DNA of 64,000 nucleotides from UBA1941 sp046329575 (GCA_046329575.1 JAXLUJ010000005.1:124001-188000), one strand, 5' to 3'; positions 36,020 to 45,616 are shown, counted from the stretch's first letter. Notes: generated by a model from the sequence alone, not told the origin. Numbers and translations are program-made.

Positions 36020-36757
36020 CTAATCGCCACAATCGCAGCTTCGCGATTCGGTGTTGTTGTACGATTTCAGTTTTACGGCACCCTTCAACATACTTCTATC
36101 CGTCATCATGATTACCGGCTTTTTTGTTACCAAATCGAATTTAATTATCCGCATATCATCGCCATCGGAATTGAAACTGAGGTCTTCACAAAAATACTCG
36201 CCATTCTTAAAAAACCAGTCGCTTGGAGCCACATCTACCTCGCCGGAGTAGAGGGTTTCATGCGAATCCAGATCCTGAACAGTAAGGCCCGCTGCCGAAG
36301 AGTCGGCATTCGAAAACAGATATTTTTTTTCGCGGGAAATGTATAATACGCCGCCCGGCCGCGAAATTATGGTGCCCGAAGTATCGATAATCAGCACGCG
36401 GCCGCTGTTATCGCCATACTTGGTAATTAAAAAATAATCGCGGCGGGGTTGTTGCTCGGGTAAGAAGAATCCGGTACAACCGCCATTCGATTCCATATTC
36501 GGAAAAGTTTGCTGGCCGGTAATCGAATTTCCTTTATACACCGTAATCCATCCACGGCAGTTAAAGCCTCCGGCAACAGAATCGGTTCGCTTTACCTGAA
36601 TAATGGAAACGCCCAGATTTCGAAAACGGAAGGAGTCGATTTTTGATAAATAGCGAGCCGCAGGATAGTCGGTTTGTTCAAACGGCTTCACCTTAGTTTG
36701 CGCTGCGGCTGAAACACCCAGCACCAAAAAGCTGACGAACAGAATTACATAACGCAT
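36020..36757 (-). CDS. Secreted hypothetical protein
   Basis: A 245-residue protein with signal peptide MRYVILFVSFLVLGVSAAA. Beta-rich, with propeller-like short strands (YFLITKYGDNSGRVLIIDTSG, KKYLFSNADSSAAGLTVQD). The C terminus SRSCDCGD is Cys-containing and unusual. There is no lipobox or T9SS tail. Function unknown; it is exactly end-to-end with the lipoprotein gene (no gap between stops). Confidence 0.65.
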   Translation of the reverse strand: MRYVILFVSFLVLGVSAAAQTKVKPFEQTDYPAARYLSKIDSFRFRNLGVSIIQVKRTDSVAGGFNCRGWITVYKGNSITGQQTFPNMESNGGCTGFFLPEQQPRRDYFLITKYGDNSGRVLIIDTSGTIISRPGGVLYISREKKYLFSNADSSAAGLTVQDLDSHETLYSGEVDVAPSDWFFKNGEYFCEDLSFNSDGDDMRIIKFDLVTKKPVIMMTDRSMLKGAVKLKSYNNTESRSCDCGD

Positions 36758-36817
36758 TTTCGAAAGTACGGCTTTTGCGAGGAAGCCTTTTGTGAAAAAA
36801 CGTTTGAAGATGATATT

Positions 36818-37153
36818 TTAAGAAAAAAGGTAAACCATCAAAATCAACAGCACTGCAGCAATGCCAACTCCCGTAAGCAATAAGATCAGCGAATGGTTGC
36901 TGAGTTGCGGAGTCTGTTCCAGATCGTGTTCGGTAATTTTGCCATTTTCTTTTAAAATTTCAGTGGCACGGGCTATATCGCTTTGATGCACTATCAGCCG
37001 GGCGCCGCCACTGGCGCGCGAAAGAAAGGCGTTCGACTGCGATAACAACTCGTTTTCGATATGATGTTCAATGCCTTCATCTTCCAAACGGCTGGCAATT
37101 ACCGAAAGTTCTGCAGGATGATTGGCGGTAAGTATGGTAACAAATTCATTCAT
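36818..37153 (-). CDS. DUF2007 family protein with C-terminal membrane anchor
   Basis: A 111-residue protein. The N-terminal ~70 residues (FVTILTANHPAELSVIASRLEDEGIEHHIEN, then GARLIVHQSDIARATEIL) match the DUF2007 putative signal-transducing domain. A single membrane helix (SLILLLTGVGIAAVLLILMVYLF) ends the protein. Role unknown; the fold resembles PII-like proteins. Confidence 0.82.
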   Translation of the reverse strand: MNEFVTILTANHPAELSVIASRLEDEGIEHHIENELLSQSNAFLSRASGGARLIVHQSDIARATEILKENGKITEHDLEQTPQLSNHSLILLLTGVGIAAVLLILMVYLFS

Positions 37154-37244
37154 AGCTGCGGTTTATTTCTACCAATATATCACTTTTTAAATACTGGTAG
37201 AAAGACCTACAACCTTTGGAGCGTCTAACTTTCGAGATCTGAAA

Positions 37245-37727
37245 TTATTCCCTGCCCCAATCGCTGCCCCGCTGCGACGGAGGAATATGCGCTCTCAGTT
37301 TTTTGAAAAGATAATAACCATCGAAAAAACCGGTTGCCGAATCGGTACGTTTTCCTTTGGGGTCGAAAAATAAAATAGTGGGAAGTTGTTCCACATTAAA
37401 CAATGATTTATTGAGTTGGGCGTCGTTGAGGTCGTCTAAATCAATTCGGTAAAGCAAATAACTGTTCTTAAGAATTGCTGAAATTTTGGGCTGCGGAAAA
37501 ACTTCGTTGATCAACCGATGGCAAGGGGCACACCAGGGTGCGGTGAAAAAAACAAGGTAAGGCTTGTTCTCAAAAGCTGCTCTTTGCAGGAATGCGTTGA
37601 AATTTCCTTCATAAAAAAACAAGCTGTCGGAGGGTTTGGTTTGCTGCGCATTTGCGGCAAAAGGGGGTAGCAAACAAAAAAAGCATGCCGCAAAAAATAA
37701 GTTTCTGCCTTTAAACTGCTTTTGCAA
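37245..37727 (-). CDS. Secreted thioredoxin-fold protein
   Basis: A 160-residue periplasmic protein. A signal peptide ending near FAANAQQ is followed by a Thioredoxin_7-type domain with FFTAPWCAPCHRLINEVF, the C-x-x-C redox site. Further on, QLPTILFFDPKG has the cis-Pro loop. It probably acts in disulfide reduction or isomerisation. There is no DsbD in the window. It is divergent from the T9SS adhesin at 37787. Confidence 0.88.
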   Translation of the reverse strand: MQKQFKGRNLFFAACFFCLLPPFAANAQQTKPSDSLFFYEGNFNAFLQRAAFENKPYLVFFTAPWCAPCHRLINEVFPQPKISAILKNSYLLYRIDLDDLNDAQLNKSLFNVEQLPTILFFDPKGKRTDSATGFFDGYYLFKKLRAHIPPSQRGSDWGRE

Positions 37728-37752
37728 AATCAGTATTTTTCATTGTAGAAAA

Positions 37753-37760
37753 TAATTTTG
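37753..37760 (+). promoter_or_regulatory. Candidate -7 promoter element for the T9SS adhesin
   Basis: TAATTTTG matches TAnnTTTG, 26 bases before the ATG at 37787. No good -33 partner is seen. Confidence 0.3.
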
Positions 37761-37786
37761 TTCGCTTACCTTTACAAACATAACGA

Positions 37787-40700
37787 ATGAACATGATAAA
37801 AATTTACAGAGCACTAACGGTACTTCTTTTGTGTGCATCGCTTCCAACGATGGCGCAGGTAGCTACCAATTACAGTTTTAGCCAGTACAGCGGAACGTAC
37901 ACACCCATTACACCCACTTCGGTTCTTTTTTCAGGAACGTTTGATGATGATGACCCGGCAACAGTAAGCATTCCGGCGTTTACGTATGATGGCAACACGT
38001 ACACTGAAATATTCGTGGATCCGAACGGATTTGTCGGTTTGGGCGGTTCGGCCTGGTTTGGCGGAAGTAGTTATTATCCGATTTCGGATGGTGCGGCATC
38101 CCTTGGCGTTTCAGGTATTCTGTCGCCATTCGGCCGCGATTTGGAAAATGCCGATGTGGGCTCACCGGAAATTGGATATGCTCAGGTGGGCAACGAAATT
38201 GTGGTACAGTGGAAAGATGTGCATCGCTATCGTTCAGGTACCAATACTGAAGTGTTCAGTTTTCAGGTTCGTTTAAACACCGTAACCGGCACCATTGATT
38301 TTGTTTATGATGCCGTATCGGGAACTTCTACCGCCACCGGAACTCCGGAAGTTGGCATCGAGGGGCCCGACAACACTTTTGCCACCAACGTAAATAACCG
38401 TTTTGTAGATGTAGGTGGCGATTGGGCCGCTTCGCAACCCGGAGTAGATGAATTCAGCAGTATGCAGTTTAACCCGCCTACACCGGCTGCCGGTCAAGTT
38501 TATGAATGGACTTTAGCGGCGCCATGCGCAGGAACGCCAACCTTAGGCAGCGCCACCGCTTCTGTAGCCTCTGTTTGTTCAGGAACTACTTTCAATTTAA
38601 ATGTGAGCAGTCTTCCTACCGGTTCCGGAATTTCCTATCAGTGGCAAACTTCTTCTGATAGTATCACTTTTGTGAGTATCGGAGGCGCCACCACCAGTTC
38701 CTTTAATATGTCGCAAAGCGCCGATGCCTTTTATCGCCTTATCGCAACGTGCACGGCCAGCGGCGAAAGCGATACTTCTACCGTAGTACATGTGGCGCTG
38801 AATCCTGCCACACTTTGCTACTGCGTTACCGATATTGGCGGCGATTGCGGCGATAATATTATTGCTAATGTAGAAATCGTTGGAACTACACTCAATAGCG
38901 CTTCTACTTGTGTTACCACCCCAAATTTTGACTCGTACCAGGATTTCCCAGCTTCAGGAACCACCACCGCTACATTGTATCAAAACCAAACCTATGTGTT
39001 CAATATCACCATGGATGGAACGGATAATGATATTGTATCACTTTGGATCGACTATAACCAAAACGGTGTTTTTGAAGCTTCGGAATGGACTCAGGTGGGC
39101 ACCAATCTGGCTCCCGGTCTTACTTCGATCAGCATTACCATTCCGAATACAGCGCTTACCGGTACAACAAAAATGCGCATCCGTTCGCGTTCAGCCGGCA
39201 ATCCAAACGGTTCCGGTGATGCTTGTTCTTTGTTTTTCTCTGGTGAAACTGAAGATTATACTATCACCATCGCTACTTTGCCTACTTGTACCAATCCGCC
39301 AAGTGGAGGCACTATCAGCGGTCCGTCAACAGTATGTCCAAACACCTCAGCGCGTTTGCTGATCAGCGGTCAAACGTTGGGTACGCAATTGCAGTGGCAG
39401 TCTTCAACCGATAATATCACCTTCAGCGATATTGCCGCTGCTACCAATCCTATTCTGAACACACCGGGCATAGCCGGAACTACGTATTTCCGCGCTCGCG
39501 TTATTTGCGCCGATACTGCTTATTCCAACGTTCTTACTATCAATACCGCCCTGCCGGTAGCAGGAACCATCTCCGGTCCATCTGCAGCGCAAGCCAACAC
39601 ATTAGGTACTTTTGTGCTGAATGGAAGTACGGCTGATACCATTCGCTGGCAATTTGCCACTAACCCTGCAGGACCGTACACTAACCTGGGTCCAAACGAT
39701 GACAGCCTGGTGGTTTCGCTCGATCTTGCTGATACGGTTTACATTCGCGCCCTGGTAATGAATGTTGGCGGTTGTAAAGATTCTACGGCACCGCATCAAA
39801 TTATCATTACCCTTCATGGAAATGATGTGTGCGATGCTATTCCGCTGAATTTGGGCGCCAATGGGCCATTCATCAATACGGCAGCAACCACCCAAAGTGG
39901 CGAAGTAGTTCCTCCGGGTTCTGGTTGCCAAACCAACAATTCGTGGTGCAATACCAATCTCAATTTCTCGATGTGGTTTAGTTTTGTGGCTCCGGCTTCA
40001 GGAAGGGTGACTATCCAATCGCCTGATTTCGATACGCAATTGGCACTTTGGAAAGCCGCAGCCTGCGATTCGCTGTTAAGTGCTTCCGGAGCAACACTTG
40101 TAGCCGCTAACGATGATGATACTGCTTATGCTACGCATGGCGGTGTTCAATATTCTTCCTTTGTTACGGCCACATGTCTGAATCCAGGAGAAACCTATTT
40201 CGTTCAATTGGATGCCTACTCCACTTCAAGTGGCGATACTACCCGTATCATCTTAACCGATATGGGTGCTACCAGTTCTGCTTTCAGCGGGTTGGATAGT
40301 GTTTATTGTGAAGGCAGTGCTCCGGTAACTTTAGTTCCTGTTCAGGCAGGAGGAACATTTAGCGGTACCGGCGTAAGCGGAGCCGTATTCAATCCTGTTA
40401 CTGCAGGTGTTGGTACGTTTCAAATAAAATACAAAGTGAGCGCTTGTGATTCTACGGTCAAAACCGTAAAAGTGGTTTCAAATCCGGTTATTGGCGCTAC
40501 ACCAGTTATTACCAATGTACTTTGCTATGGCAACAGTACCGGTGCCATTGATGTAACCATTACCGGAGGCACCGCTCCGTTTTCAGCTTACTGGAGCAAT
40601 GGATTCGGCACTGTTGACCTCATCAATATGCCGGCAGGAACGTATTCTGATTCTATCGTTGACTTTTACGGCTGCCATGCCGTAGCCGGACCTTTCCAGA

Positions 40701-42145
40701 TAACACAACCGGCTTCAGCGCTTAGCGCCGTAATTGACAGTACGCATCATGTGGACTGCTTCGGTAACGGAAACGGAAGTGTAGCCGTTACCATATCTGG
40801 AGGAACATCAGGATATACCTCGATGTGGAGTAACGGATCTTCTAATGAAGACCTCAGCAGTGTTGGCGGTGGGGTTTATACTGATACCATCACCGATGCC
40901 AATGGTTGTATGGTGGCGCTATCTGCAACCGTAACCGAGCCTTCTGCTCCGCTTACTGCCACGTTGGATTCCGTTCATAATGTAAATTGTAATGGTGCAT
41001 CAACCGGCGCTATTTATGTAACCGTTGCCGGTGGAACAGCTCCATATCAGTACAACTGGAGTTCCGGAGCTTCAACATCCGATCTGCTTAACGTACCGGC
41101 AGGATCTTATACCGGAACGGTAACCGACCTGAACGGATGCACCTTCTCCACACCTGTCGCCATTCCGGTTGTTGAAAATCCTGCGATTGCGATTACTGTG
41201 GATAGCGTAAAAAATATCGCCTGCAATGGCCAGCTCACGGGATCCGTTTACGTTTCTGTAACAGGTGGCGTAGGCAGTTATTCTTACCTCTGGAGCAATA
41301 ATGCCACTACACAAGACCTGGTGAATGTTGCAGCAGGCACGTATACCTTGGGCGTTACTGACAGCCTGGGTTGCAGTAAAGCATCAAGCCCGCAAACAAT
41401 AACGCAATTTGCTGCCCTGGTTGGAACAATCGATAGCGTTGTGAACATAAAATGCCATGGCCAGAACAATGGTGGTATCTACTTGCATGTTAGCGGAGGC
41501 GCCGGTTCTTATACTTATCTGTGGTCAAATGGTGTGAATACGTTAAACAACACTAATCTTCCGGCAGGAACATATACCGGCACCATCACTGATGCCAATG
41601 GCTGTACCTACTCTCCCGCTCAAAGTCTTACCATCAGCGAACCGTCTTCTATCACAGTTACCTCAGTGGTGAACAATGAAGTGCAGAACGGCGCTAAGGG
41701 AGCCATCAACATTTCGGTAAACGGCGGCATCACACCTTATACCTTTAACTGGGGTGGCGGTATTACTACCGAAGACCGCACCGGTTTGGATGCCGGGGTT
41801 TACACCGTTACCGTAAGCGATAAGAACGGTTGCACGGCTACCCATACCGATACCGTGAAACTGATTGTTACCGGCATTGAAGAAACAGAAGGCCTGTCGC
41901 TTTACGAAGTTTACCCAAATCCGGTGACTTCAAAATTGTTTGTAAAGGCAACATTGGCCATTGCCGGCGATGTGAATGTGCAGCTTACCGATATGGAAGG
42001 CCGCCTGATTGCCGTTCAAAACGCGGCTAATGTGAGCGAACAAACGTTCGAATTCAACATGACCAATACACCGGAAGGCATCTACCTGTTGCGATTGAGC
42101 ACAGGCAGCCGTACGGTTACCAAGCGGATTTCTGTGGTGAAATAA
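37787..42145 (+). CDS. Large T9SS-secreted adhesin-like protein with GEVED domain and SprB repeats
   Basis: A 1452-residue cell-surface protein. Signal peptide ends near PTMAQ. Residues ~25-250 are a beta-rich module; Ig/PKD-like segments follow. A GEVED domain (around residues 395-500) contains LWIDYNQNGVFEASEW and GETEDYTI. A CUB-like segment (~680-820) precedes six SprB-type repeats (~912-1360) of 77-78 residues, five starting with a Cys-containing N(V/I)xCxGxxxG and each with GGTxPYxYxWSNG. The last ~75 residues are a T9SS type A sorting domain (YEVYPNPVTSKLFV). It is probably anchored outside the cell for adhesion or gliding. Confidence 0.9.
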   Translation: MNMIKIYRALTVLLLCASLPTMAQVATNYSFSQYSGTYTPITPTSVLFSGTFDDDDPATVSIPAFTYDGNTYTEIFVDPNGFVGLGGSAWFGGSSYYPISDGAASLGVSGILSPFGRDLENADVGSPEIGYAQVGNEIVVQWKDVHRYRSGTNTEVFSFQVRLNTVTGTIDFVYDAVSGTSTATGTPEVGIEGPDNTFATNVNNRFVDVGGDWAASQPGVDEFSSMQFNPPTPAAGQVYEWTLAAPCAGTPTLGSATASVASVCSGTTFNLNVSSLPTGSGISYQWQTSSDSITFVSIGGATTSSFNMSQSADAFYRLIATCTASGESDTSTVVHVALNPATLCYCVTDIGGDCGDNIIANVEIVGTTLNSASTCVTTPNFDSYQDFPASGTTTATLYQNQTYVFNITMDGTDNDIVSLWIDYNQNGVFEASEWTQVGTNLAPGLTSISITIPNTALTGTTKMRIRSRSAGNPNGSGDACSLFFSGETEDYTITIATLPTCTNPPSGGTISGPSTVCPNTSARLLISGQTLGTQLQWQSSTDNITFSDIAAATNPILNTPGIAGTTYFRARVICADTAYSNVLTINTALPVAGTISGPSAAQANTLGTFVLNGSTADTIRWQFATNPAGPYTNLGPNDDSLVVSLDLADTVYIRALVMNVGGCKDSTAPHQIIITLHGNDVCDAIPLNLGANGPFINTAATTQSGEVVPPGSGCQTNNSWCNTNLNFSMWFSFVAPASGRVTIQSPDFDTQLALWKAAACDSLLSASGATLVAANDDDTAYATHGGVQYSSFVTATCLNPGETYFVQLDAYSTSSGDTTRIILTDMGATSSAFSGLDSVYCEGSAPVTLVPVQAGGTFSGTGVSGAVFNPVTAGVGTFQIKYKVSACDSTVKTVKVVSNPVIGATPVITNVLCYGNSTGAIDVTITGGTAPFSAYWSNGFGTVDLINMPAGTYSDSIVDFYGCHAVAGPFQITQPASALSAVIDSTHHVDCFGNGNGSVAVTISGGTSGYTSMWSNGSSNEDLSSVGGGVYTDTITDANGCMVALSATVTEPSAPLTATLDSVHNVNCNGASTGAIYVTVAGGTAPYQYNWSSGASTSDLLNVPAGSYTGTVTDLNGCTFSTPVAIPVVENPAIAITVDSVKNIACNGQLTGSVYVSVTGGVGSYSYLWSNNATTQDLVNVAAGTYTLGVTDSLGCSKASSPQTITQFAALVGTIDSVVNIKCHGQNNGGIYLHVSGGAGSYTYLWSNGVNTLNNTNLPAGTYTGTITDANGCTYSPAQSLTISEPSSITVTSVVNNEVQNGAKGAINISVNGGITPYTFNWGGGITTEDRTGLDAGVYTVTVSDKNGCTATHTDTVKLIVTGIEETEGLSLYEVYPNPVTSKLFVKATLAIAGDVNVQLTDMEGRLIAVQNAANVSEQTFEFNMTNTPEGIYLLRLSTGSRTVTKRISVVK
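40523..41860 (+). repeat. Six tandem SprB-like repeats within the adhesin gene
   Basis: Cys codons opening the first five repeats lie at 40523, 40757, 40988, 41222 and 41453, a spacing of 231-234 bases. The sixth repeat, without the Cys, begins near 41680. DNA between repeats has diverged while the protein pattern is kept. Confidence 0.8.
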
Positions 42146-42162
42146 TTACTTCAGCTTACATG

Positions 42163-42192
42163 AAAAAGCGCCTCGAAAGGGGCGCTTTTTTT
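42163..42192 (+). terminator. Rho-independent terminator of the adhesin gene
   Basis: AAAAGCGCC and GGCGCTTTT form a strong stem around a short loop, followed by a T run, 17 bases after the stop. Confidence 0.85.
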
Positions 42193-42304
42193 ATGCCGGA
42201 AACATTCAAATTTCCACTTTACAAATCCGATGCAAGGGTGGGTGAAAATCAATTTTTGAAATCTTCCTTTCAAGCATTCTATTTTTCTATCTTACGGCTT
42301 TCAA

Positions 42305-42679
42305 ATGAAAGGTATTATGAATACGTATAAAATGAACAAAGCGATCGCGGGATATCATCTGCTAATGATTCTTTCGGCCGTTGACCGCAAGTTCAGTGCT
42401 GCAGAAGATGCCGTGATTGCCGATTATATCGCACAGAATTTTCCCATACATGTACCACTCGACCGCGAACTGGAAGTGATTAGCCGGTTGAATGAAGACG
42501 ACTATATGCTTCATTTTCAAAAGGCGATGGATGACTTCTATGAAGATAGCACTGAAAAGGAGCGTATGGAGCTGATTGATTTCGCCATACAACTCACCAA
42601 AGCCACCAAGCCGATAACCAAAGAGGAAAATCAATTCCTCAGCGAATTGTATAACGAATGGACCGAAACGGTGGAGTAA
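42305..42679 (+). CDS. TerB-like helical protein
   Basis: A 124-residue helical protein; the start is the ATG at 42305 (or 42317). YHLLMILSAVDRKFSAAEDAVIADYIA followed later by FAIQLTKATKPITKEENQFLSELYN looks like the TerB/tellurite-resistance helical fold with its acidic metal-binding positions (DRKFSAAED). Function unknown. It overlaps the next gene by 22 bases. Confidence 0.65.
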   Translation: MKGIMNTYKMNKAIAGYHLLMILSAVDRKFSAAEDAVIADYIAQNFPIHVPLDRELEVISRLNEDDYMLHFQKAMDDFYEDSTEKERMELIDFAIQLTKATKPITKEENQFLSELYNEWTETVE

Positions 42680-43416
42680 CGCTTACGCATTTTTGTTGGT
42701 GCGCAGCACTTAGCCTGGCCATGCTGATCAGCATGCCGGCTTTGGCGCAGCAGAATAAAGTTGTGCGTAATTATAGCAGCACTGATATTTATATTCCATT
42801 AAAAGGCCGCGAAGAAGTAAAGCTTGAACCGCTGCCCGACACGCTTAAAACCCATAAAGAATACCGATTCAAGATCCGGTTCAGCGAAAAATACAAGTTC
42901 TCGGAATTGTTGTTCGATAAAGGAATTGCCGTTCGCACCGATTCGGTGCTGCGCGTTGTGCCAAGTACGCGAATGGCCTATGGGTACGATACATCAACGC
43001 TTCGCATCATCGGCTTTTCAAACAATTCAAGAATATTATTGTATCACTACTTTTTTGTGGAAGCGGAACAGAAATCGTTCCCGGTAATTGTTCCAAAAGC
43101 AGTAATGAACATCACCCTAAACAACCTCGCTCTGGAACGCGGCGAAAAATACAAACGCGATAATTTTACAGAATCTTCCGTATTCCATTTTGCAGAAAAC
43201 GATTCGTACGACGAAGACAACATCATCACCGGAATTACGGTTTCGCTGGTAAACCCTGCGGGAAACAAGAACATGTACGTGAAAGCCGAACGCCCCTCCA
43301 AAGAAATGATGCGCGAGATTCACAACGCCCGCCCCGGTACCGTTTGTTACATCCGCCTGGATGTGCGCAACGGGAAAAAGAACAAAAGTGTTTGGACGCG
43401 TTTTACGCTGGTGTAG
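42658..43416 (+). CDS. Secreted hypothetical protein
   Basis: A 252-residue protein with a signal peptide (LTHFCWCAALSLAMLISMPALA) cleaved near QQNKVV. The mature part is beta-rich (VKLEPLPDTLKTHKEYRFKIRF) and ends WTRFTLV. I do not recognise the family. It overlaps the TerB-like gene by 22 bases, so they are probably co-expressed. The last codons GTG TAG merge directly into a composite repeat. Confidence 0.7.
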   Translation: MDRNGGVTLTHFCWCAALSLAMLISMPALAQQNKVVRNYSSTDIYIPLKGREEVKLEPLPDTLKTHKEYRFKIRFSEKYKFSELLFDKGIAVRTDSVLRVVPSTRMAYGYDTSTLRIIGFSNNSRILLYHYFFVEAEQKSFPVIVPKAVMNITLNNLALERGEKYKRDNFTESSVFHFAENDSYDEDNIITGITVSLVNPAGNKNMYVKAERPSKEMMREIHNARPGTVCYIRLDVRNGKKNKSVWTRFTLV

Positions 43417-43605
43417 GTGTATTAGTGTGGTAGGTATGGTAGGTGTGGTAGGTATGGTGGGTGTGGTAAGTGTAGTAGGTGCGGTAGCCCTCGCAGCTCG
43501 CCGCTCGTGGCTCACAACTCAGAGCTCACAACTCACAACTCACAACTTGCAACTTGCAACTTGCGTCTTGTGTCTTGCCTCTTGCCTCTTGCGTCTTTTT
43601 GCCGC
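43417..43605. repeat. Composite simple-sequence repeat, copy 2 (inverted relative to copy 1)
   Basis: On the + strand: GGTAGGTATGGTAGG-type units (43417-43480), then CTCACAACT/CTCGCAGCTCG units (43488-43550), then CTTGCAACTTGCGTCTTGTG units to 43605. The order is the reverse complement of copy 1. It fills the gap between two convergent genes. Confidence 0.85.
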
Positions 43606-43610
43606 TCCTG

Positions 43611-44318
43611 CTATTTCATATTGTGAAAAACCTGCTGCACGTCTTCATCTTCTTCCAAACGTTCAATCAGTTTAATCACATCTTCTGCCTCGGCATCGCT
43701 CAACTCTTTAAAGAAATCAGGAACTTTCTCGTAACCCGACTCTGTCACTTCAATGCCTTTTTCTTCCAGTGCTTTCGACAAATTTCCAAAGTCGGTAAAT
43801 TCAGCATAAGCCGTCAAAACGCCTTCGTCATCCTGAATTTCAGTAAGTCCATTATCGATCAGTTCCAGCTCCAATTCTTCCACATTCATGGCTCCTTTCG
43901 CAAATTTGAAGAACGCCAGTTTCTTGAACATATACTCTACGGCTCCGGAAGTTCCCATGGTTCCTCCGGTCTTATTGAAATGAACGCGAAGATTCGCAAC
44001 GGTTCGTGTAGGATTATCGGTGGCGGTATCAACCACAATGGCTACGCCATGCGGACCATAACCTTCATAAGTTACCTCATCATAATTAGCCGTATCTTTT
44101 GAAACGGCGCGCTTAATAGCGTTGTCTACACGATCTTTAGGCATGTTTACCGCTTTGGCGTTGTTGATGCATGCCCGCAACCGCGCATTGGTGTCAGGAT
44201 CTCCTCCGCCGGCCTTAACGGCAATGGCAATATCTTTTCCGATTCGTGTAAACGCTTTGGCCATAGCGCCCCAGCGCTTCATCTTTCTTTCTTTACGATA
44301 TTCAAACGCGCGACCCAT
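43611..44318 (-). CDS. YebC/PmpR-family protein
   Basis: A 235-residue protein of the YebC family, named as transcriptional regulators and also implicated in translation at difficult motifs. Recognisable parts: MGRAFEYRKERKMKRWGAMAKAFTRIGKDI (start), NMPKDRVDNAIKRA, YEGYGPHGVAIVVDTATDNPTRT and the acidic C terminus. The Bacteroidota form starts with this slightly variant N terminus. Transcribed alone. Confidence 0.93.
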   Translation of the reverse strand: MGRAFEYRKERKMKRWGAMAKAFTRIGKDIAIAVKAGGGDPDTNARLRACINNAKAVNMPKDRVDNAIKRAVSKDTANYDEVTYEGYGPHGVAIVVDTATDNPTRTVANLRVHFNKTGGTMGTSGAVEYMFKKLAFFKFAKGAMNVEELELELIDNGLTEIQDDEGVLTAYAEFTDFGNLSKALEEKGIEVTESGYEKVPDFFKELSDAEAEDVIKLIERLEEDEDVQQVFHNMK

Positions 44319-44443
44319 ACTGTAATTTTGCAGCGAATTAAAGAAGATTTAGCAAATAGGCATCCGCAGGAAAATGGGAGAAGTTGTATCTCCGTTCCCT
44401 TGAATCCTGCGCTTCTAACCCTTCGGTTTTAATGGTTCATTCC

Positions 44444-45403
44444 CTAAAAATCGATGTGCGTAATTTGGTTGGTGGCTAGTTTACGGCCGTTGGCATCGTA
44501 AACTTCTGTTTTGGCAATAACGCCTAGTGATGGCACAAACCATTCTAATGTAATTGCGGCCTTTATTCCATCCGGTGTACCGCCCAGGGCTTTGTTTACC
44601 CGCTTTTCAACTTTGGTACGCTGATAGTTGGCCAGTGCGTTGATGAATGACGATTTGCTGCCGGGCTTCAATTCTTCTTTGGTCAATACTTCATTGTGAA
44701 TAATAAAGGCTTTGTAAACCACGCTGTCAATTATCAGGTCTTCCGCTTCAATCACCTGACGATTGGCGTATTTCACTGTAGTAAAACTTTGTATATCAAG
44801 ATTGGTGGTCGATTTGGTTTGAACGATCCACGTATCGCCATAAAAATCCTTCACAAAGTGATTAGCATATACCGGAATCTCAAAATAGAACGGACTTCTG
44901 AAAGTTAAGTTCTGAAAATCAGGAAGCGTATCACCAACTTTCAACTGCAAAGGAATTTTTTTGTACCCATAAATATTGGTCACCAAGCTTGATCCCGTTG
45001 GAAGCGACACTGTAGCAGTATCGCGGTCTTTCTCGGGTGCAATTGTAAGCACGCCATTTGTGCAAAATTCACGAGTAACTACGGTTTTTCCCCACTGTGT
45101 TTTTCCCAGTTGAAACAACCGCGTATCGCCATCGTCGGTAACATCCAAAACCTGAATGCTGAATCGGCCATAGTTGGGCTTTAAGGTGCCGTTGTTCACT
45201 TTCATCGTAAACTCAGCATCTTCAGCTTCTTGTTCTTTCTTGCTTTTTTTAAAATAATCGAGCCCATGAATTTGCGGTGGTGCGCTTTCCTGCTGAAAAG
45301 TAAGACTGCTGCCCTTTTTCAAACGAAAATCGCTGCAACTTTGGGCAGAAATGTTCCCTAAAAACATCAGCGCAAAAAAAGTGGTAATCAACTGCGTTTT
45401 CAT
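44444..45403 (-). CDS. Secreted protein, TapB/DUF3108-like
   Basis: A 319-residue protein with signal peptide MKTQLITTFFALMFLGNISAQ. LKVGDTLPDFQ, YANRQVIEAEDLIIDSVVYKAFIIHNEV and the C-terminal EWFVPSLGVIAKTEVYDANGR resemble the TapB/DUF3108 type of periplasmic proteins in Bacteroidota. The assignment rests on pattern only; function unknown. Confidence 0.65.
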   Translation of the reverse strand: MKTQLITTFFALMFLGNISAQSCSDFRLKKGSSLTFQQESAPPQIHGLDYFKKSKKEQEAEDAEFTMKVNNGTLKPNYGRFSIQVLDVTDDGDTRLFQLGKTQWGKTVVTREFCTNGVLTIAPEKDRDTATVSLPTGSSLVTNIYGYKKIPLQLKVGDTLPDFQNLTFRSPFYFEIPVYANHFVKDFYGDTWIVQTKSTTNLDIQSFTTVKYANRQVIEAEDLIIDSVVYKAFIIHNEVLTKEELKPGSKSSFINALANYQRTKVEKRVNKALGGTPDGIKAAITLEWFVPSLGVIAKTEVYDANGRKLATNQITHIDF

Positions 45404-45616
45404 GTGCTTACAATAAGGTTCTTAAATCAGCTTCATACGGAGCAATCACTAAGTTAAGTTAGATGGCTCAATTGCTTACCGCAAAAATACCAGATTGAAA
45501 AAGTAAGCTTTTAATTGGTAAGAATCCGTCAAGATTTGGAAGGATAAAATCATTTAGGCTAAGTGATTCTTACTTAAAATGGGATGCCGAAATGGATGTG
45601 GTGCGGGAGTTTTGAA

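Noticed and set aside
43361..43675. 104-codon frame across the composite repeat
   Set aside because: Built from simple-sequence repeats; it runs through the YebC terminus in another frame.
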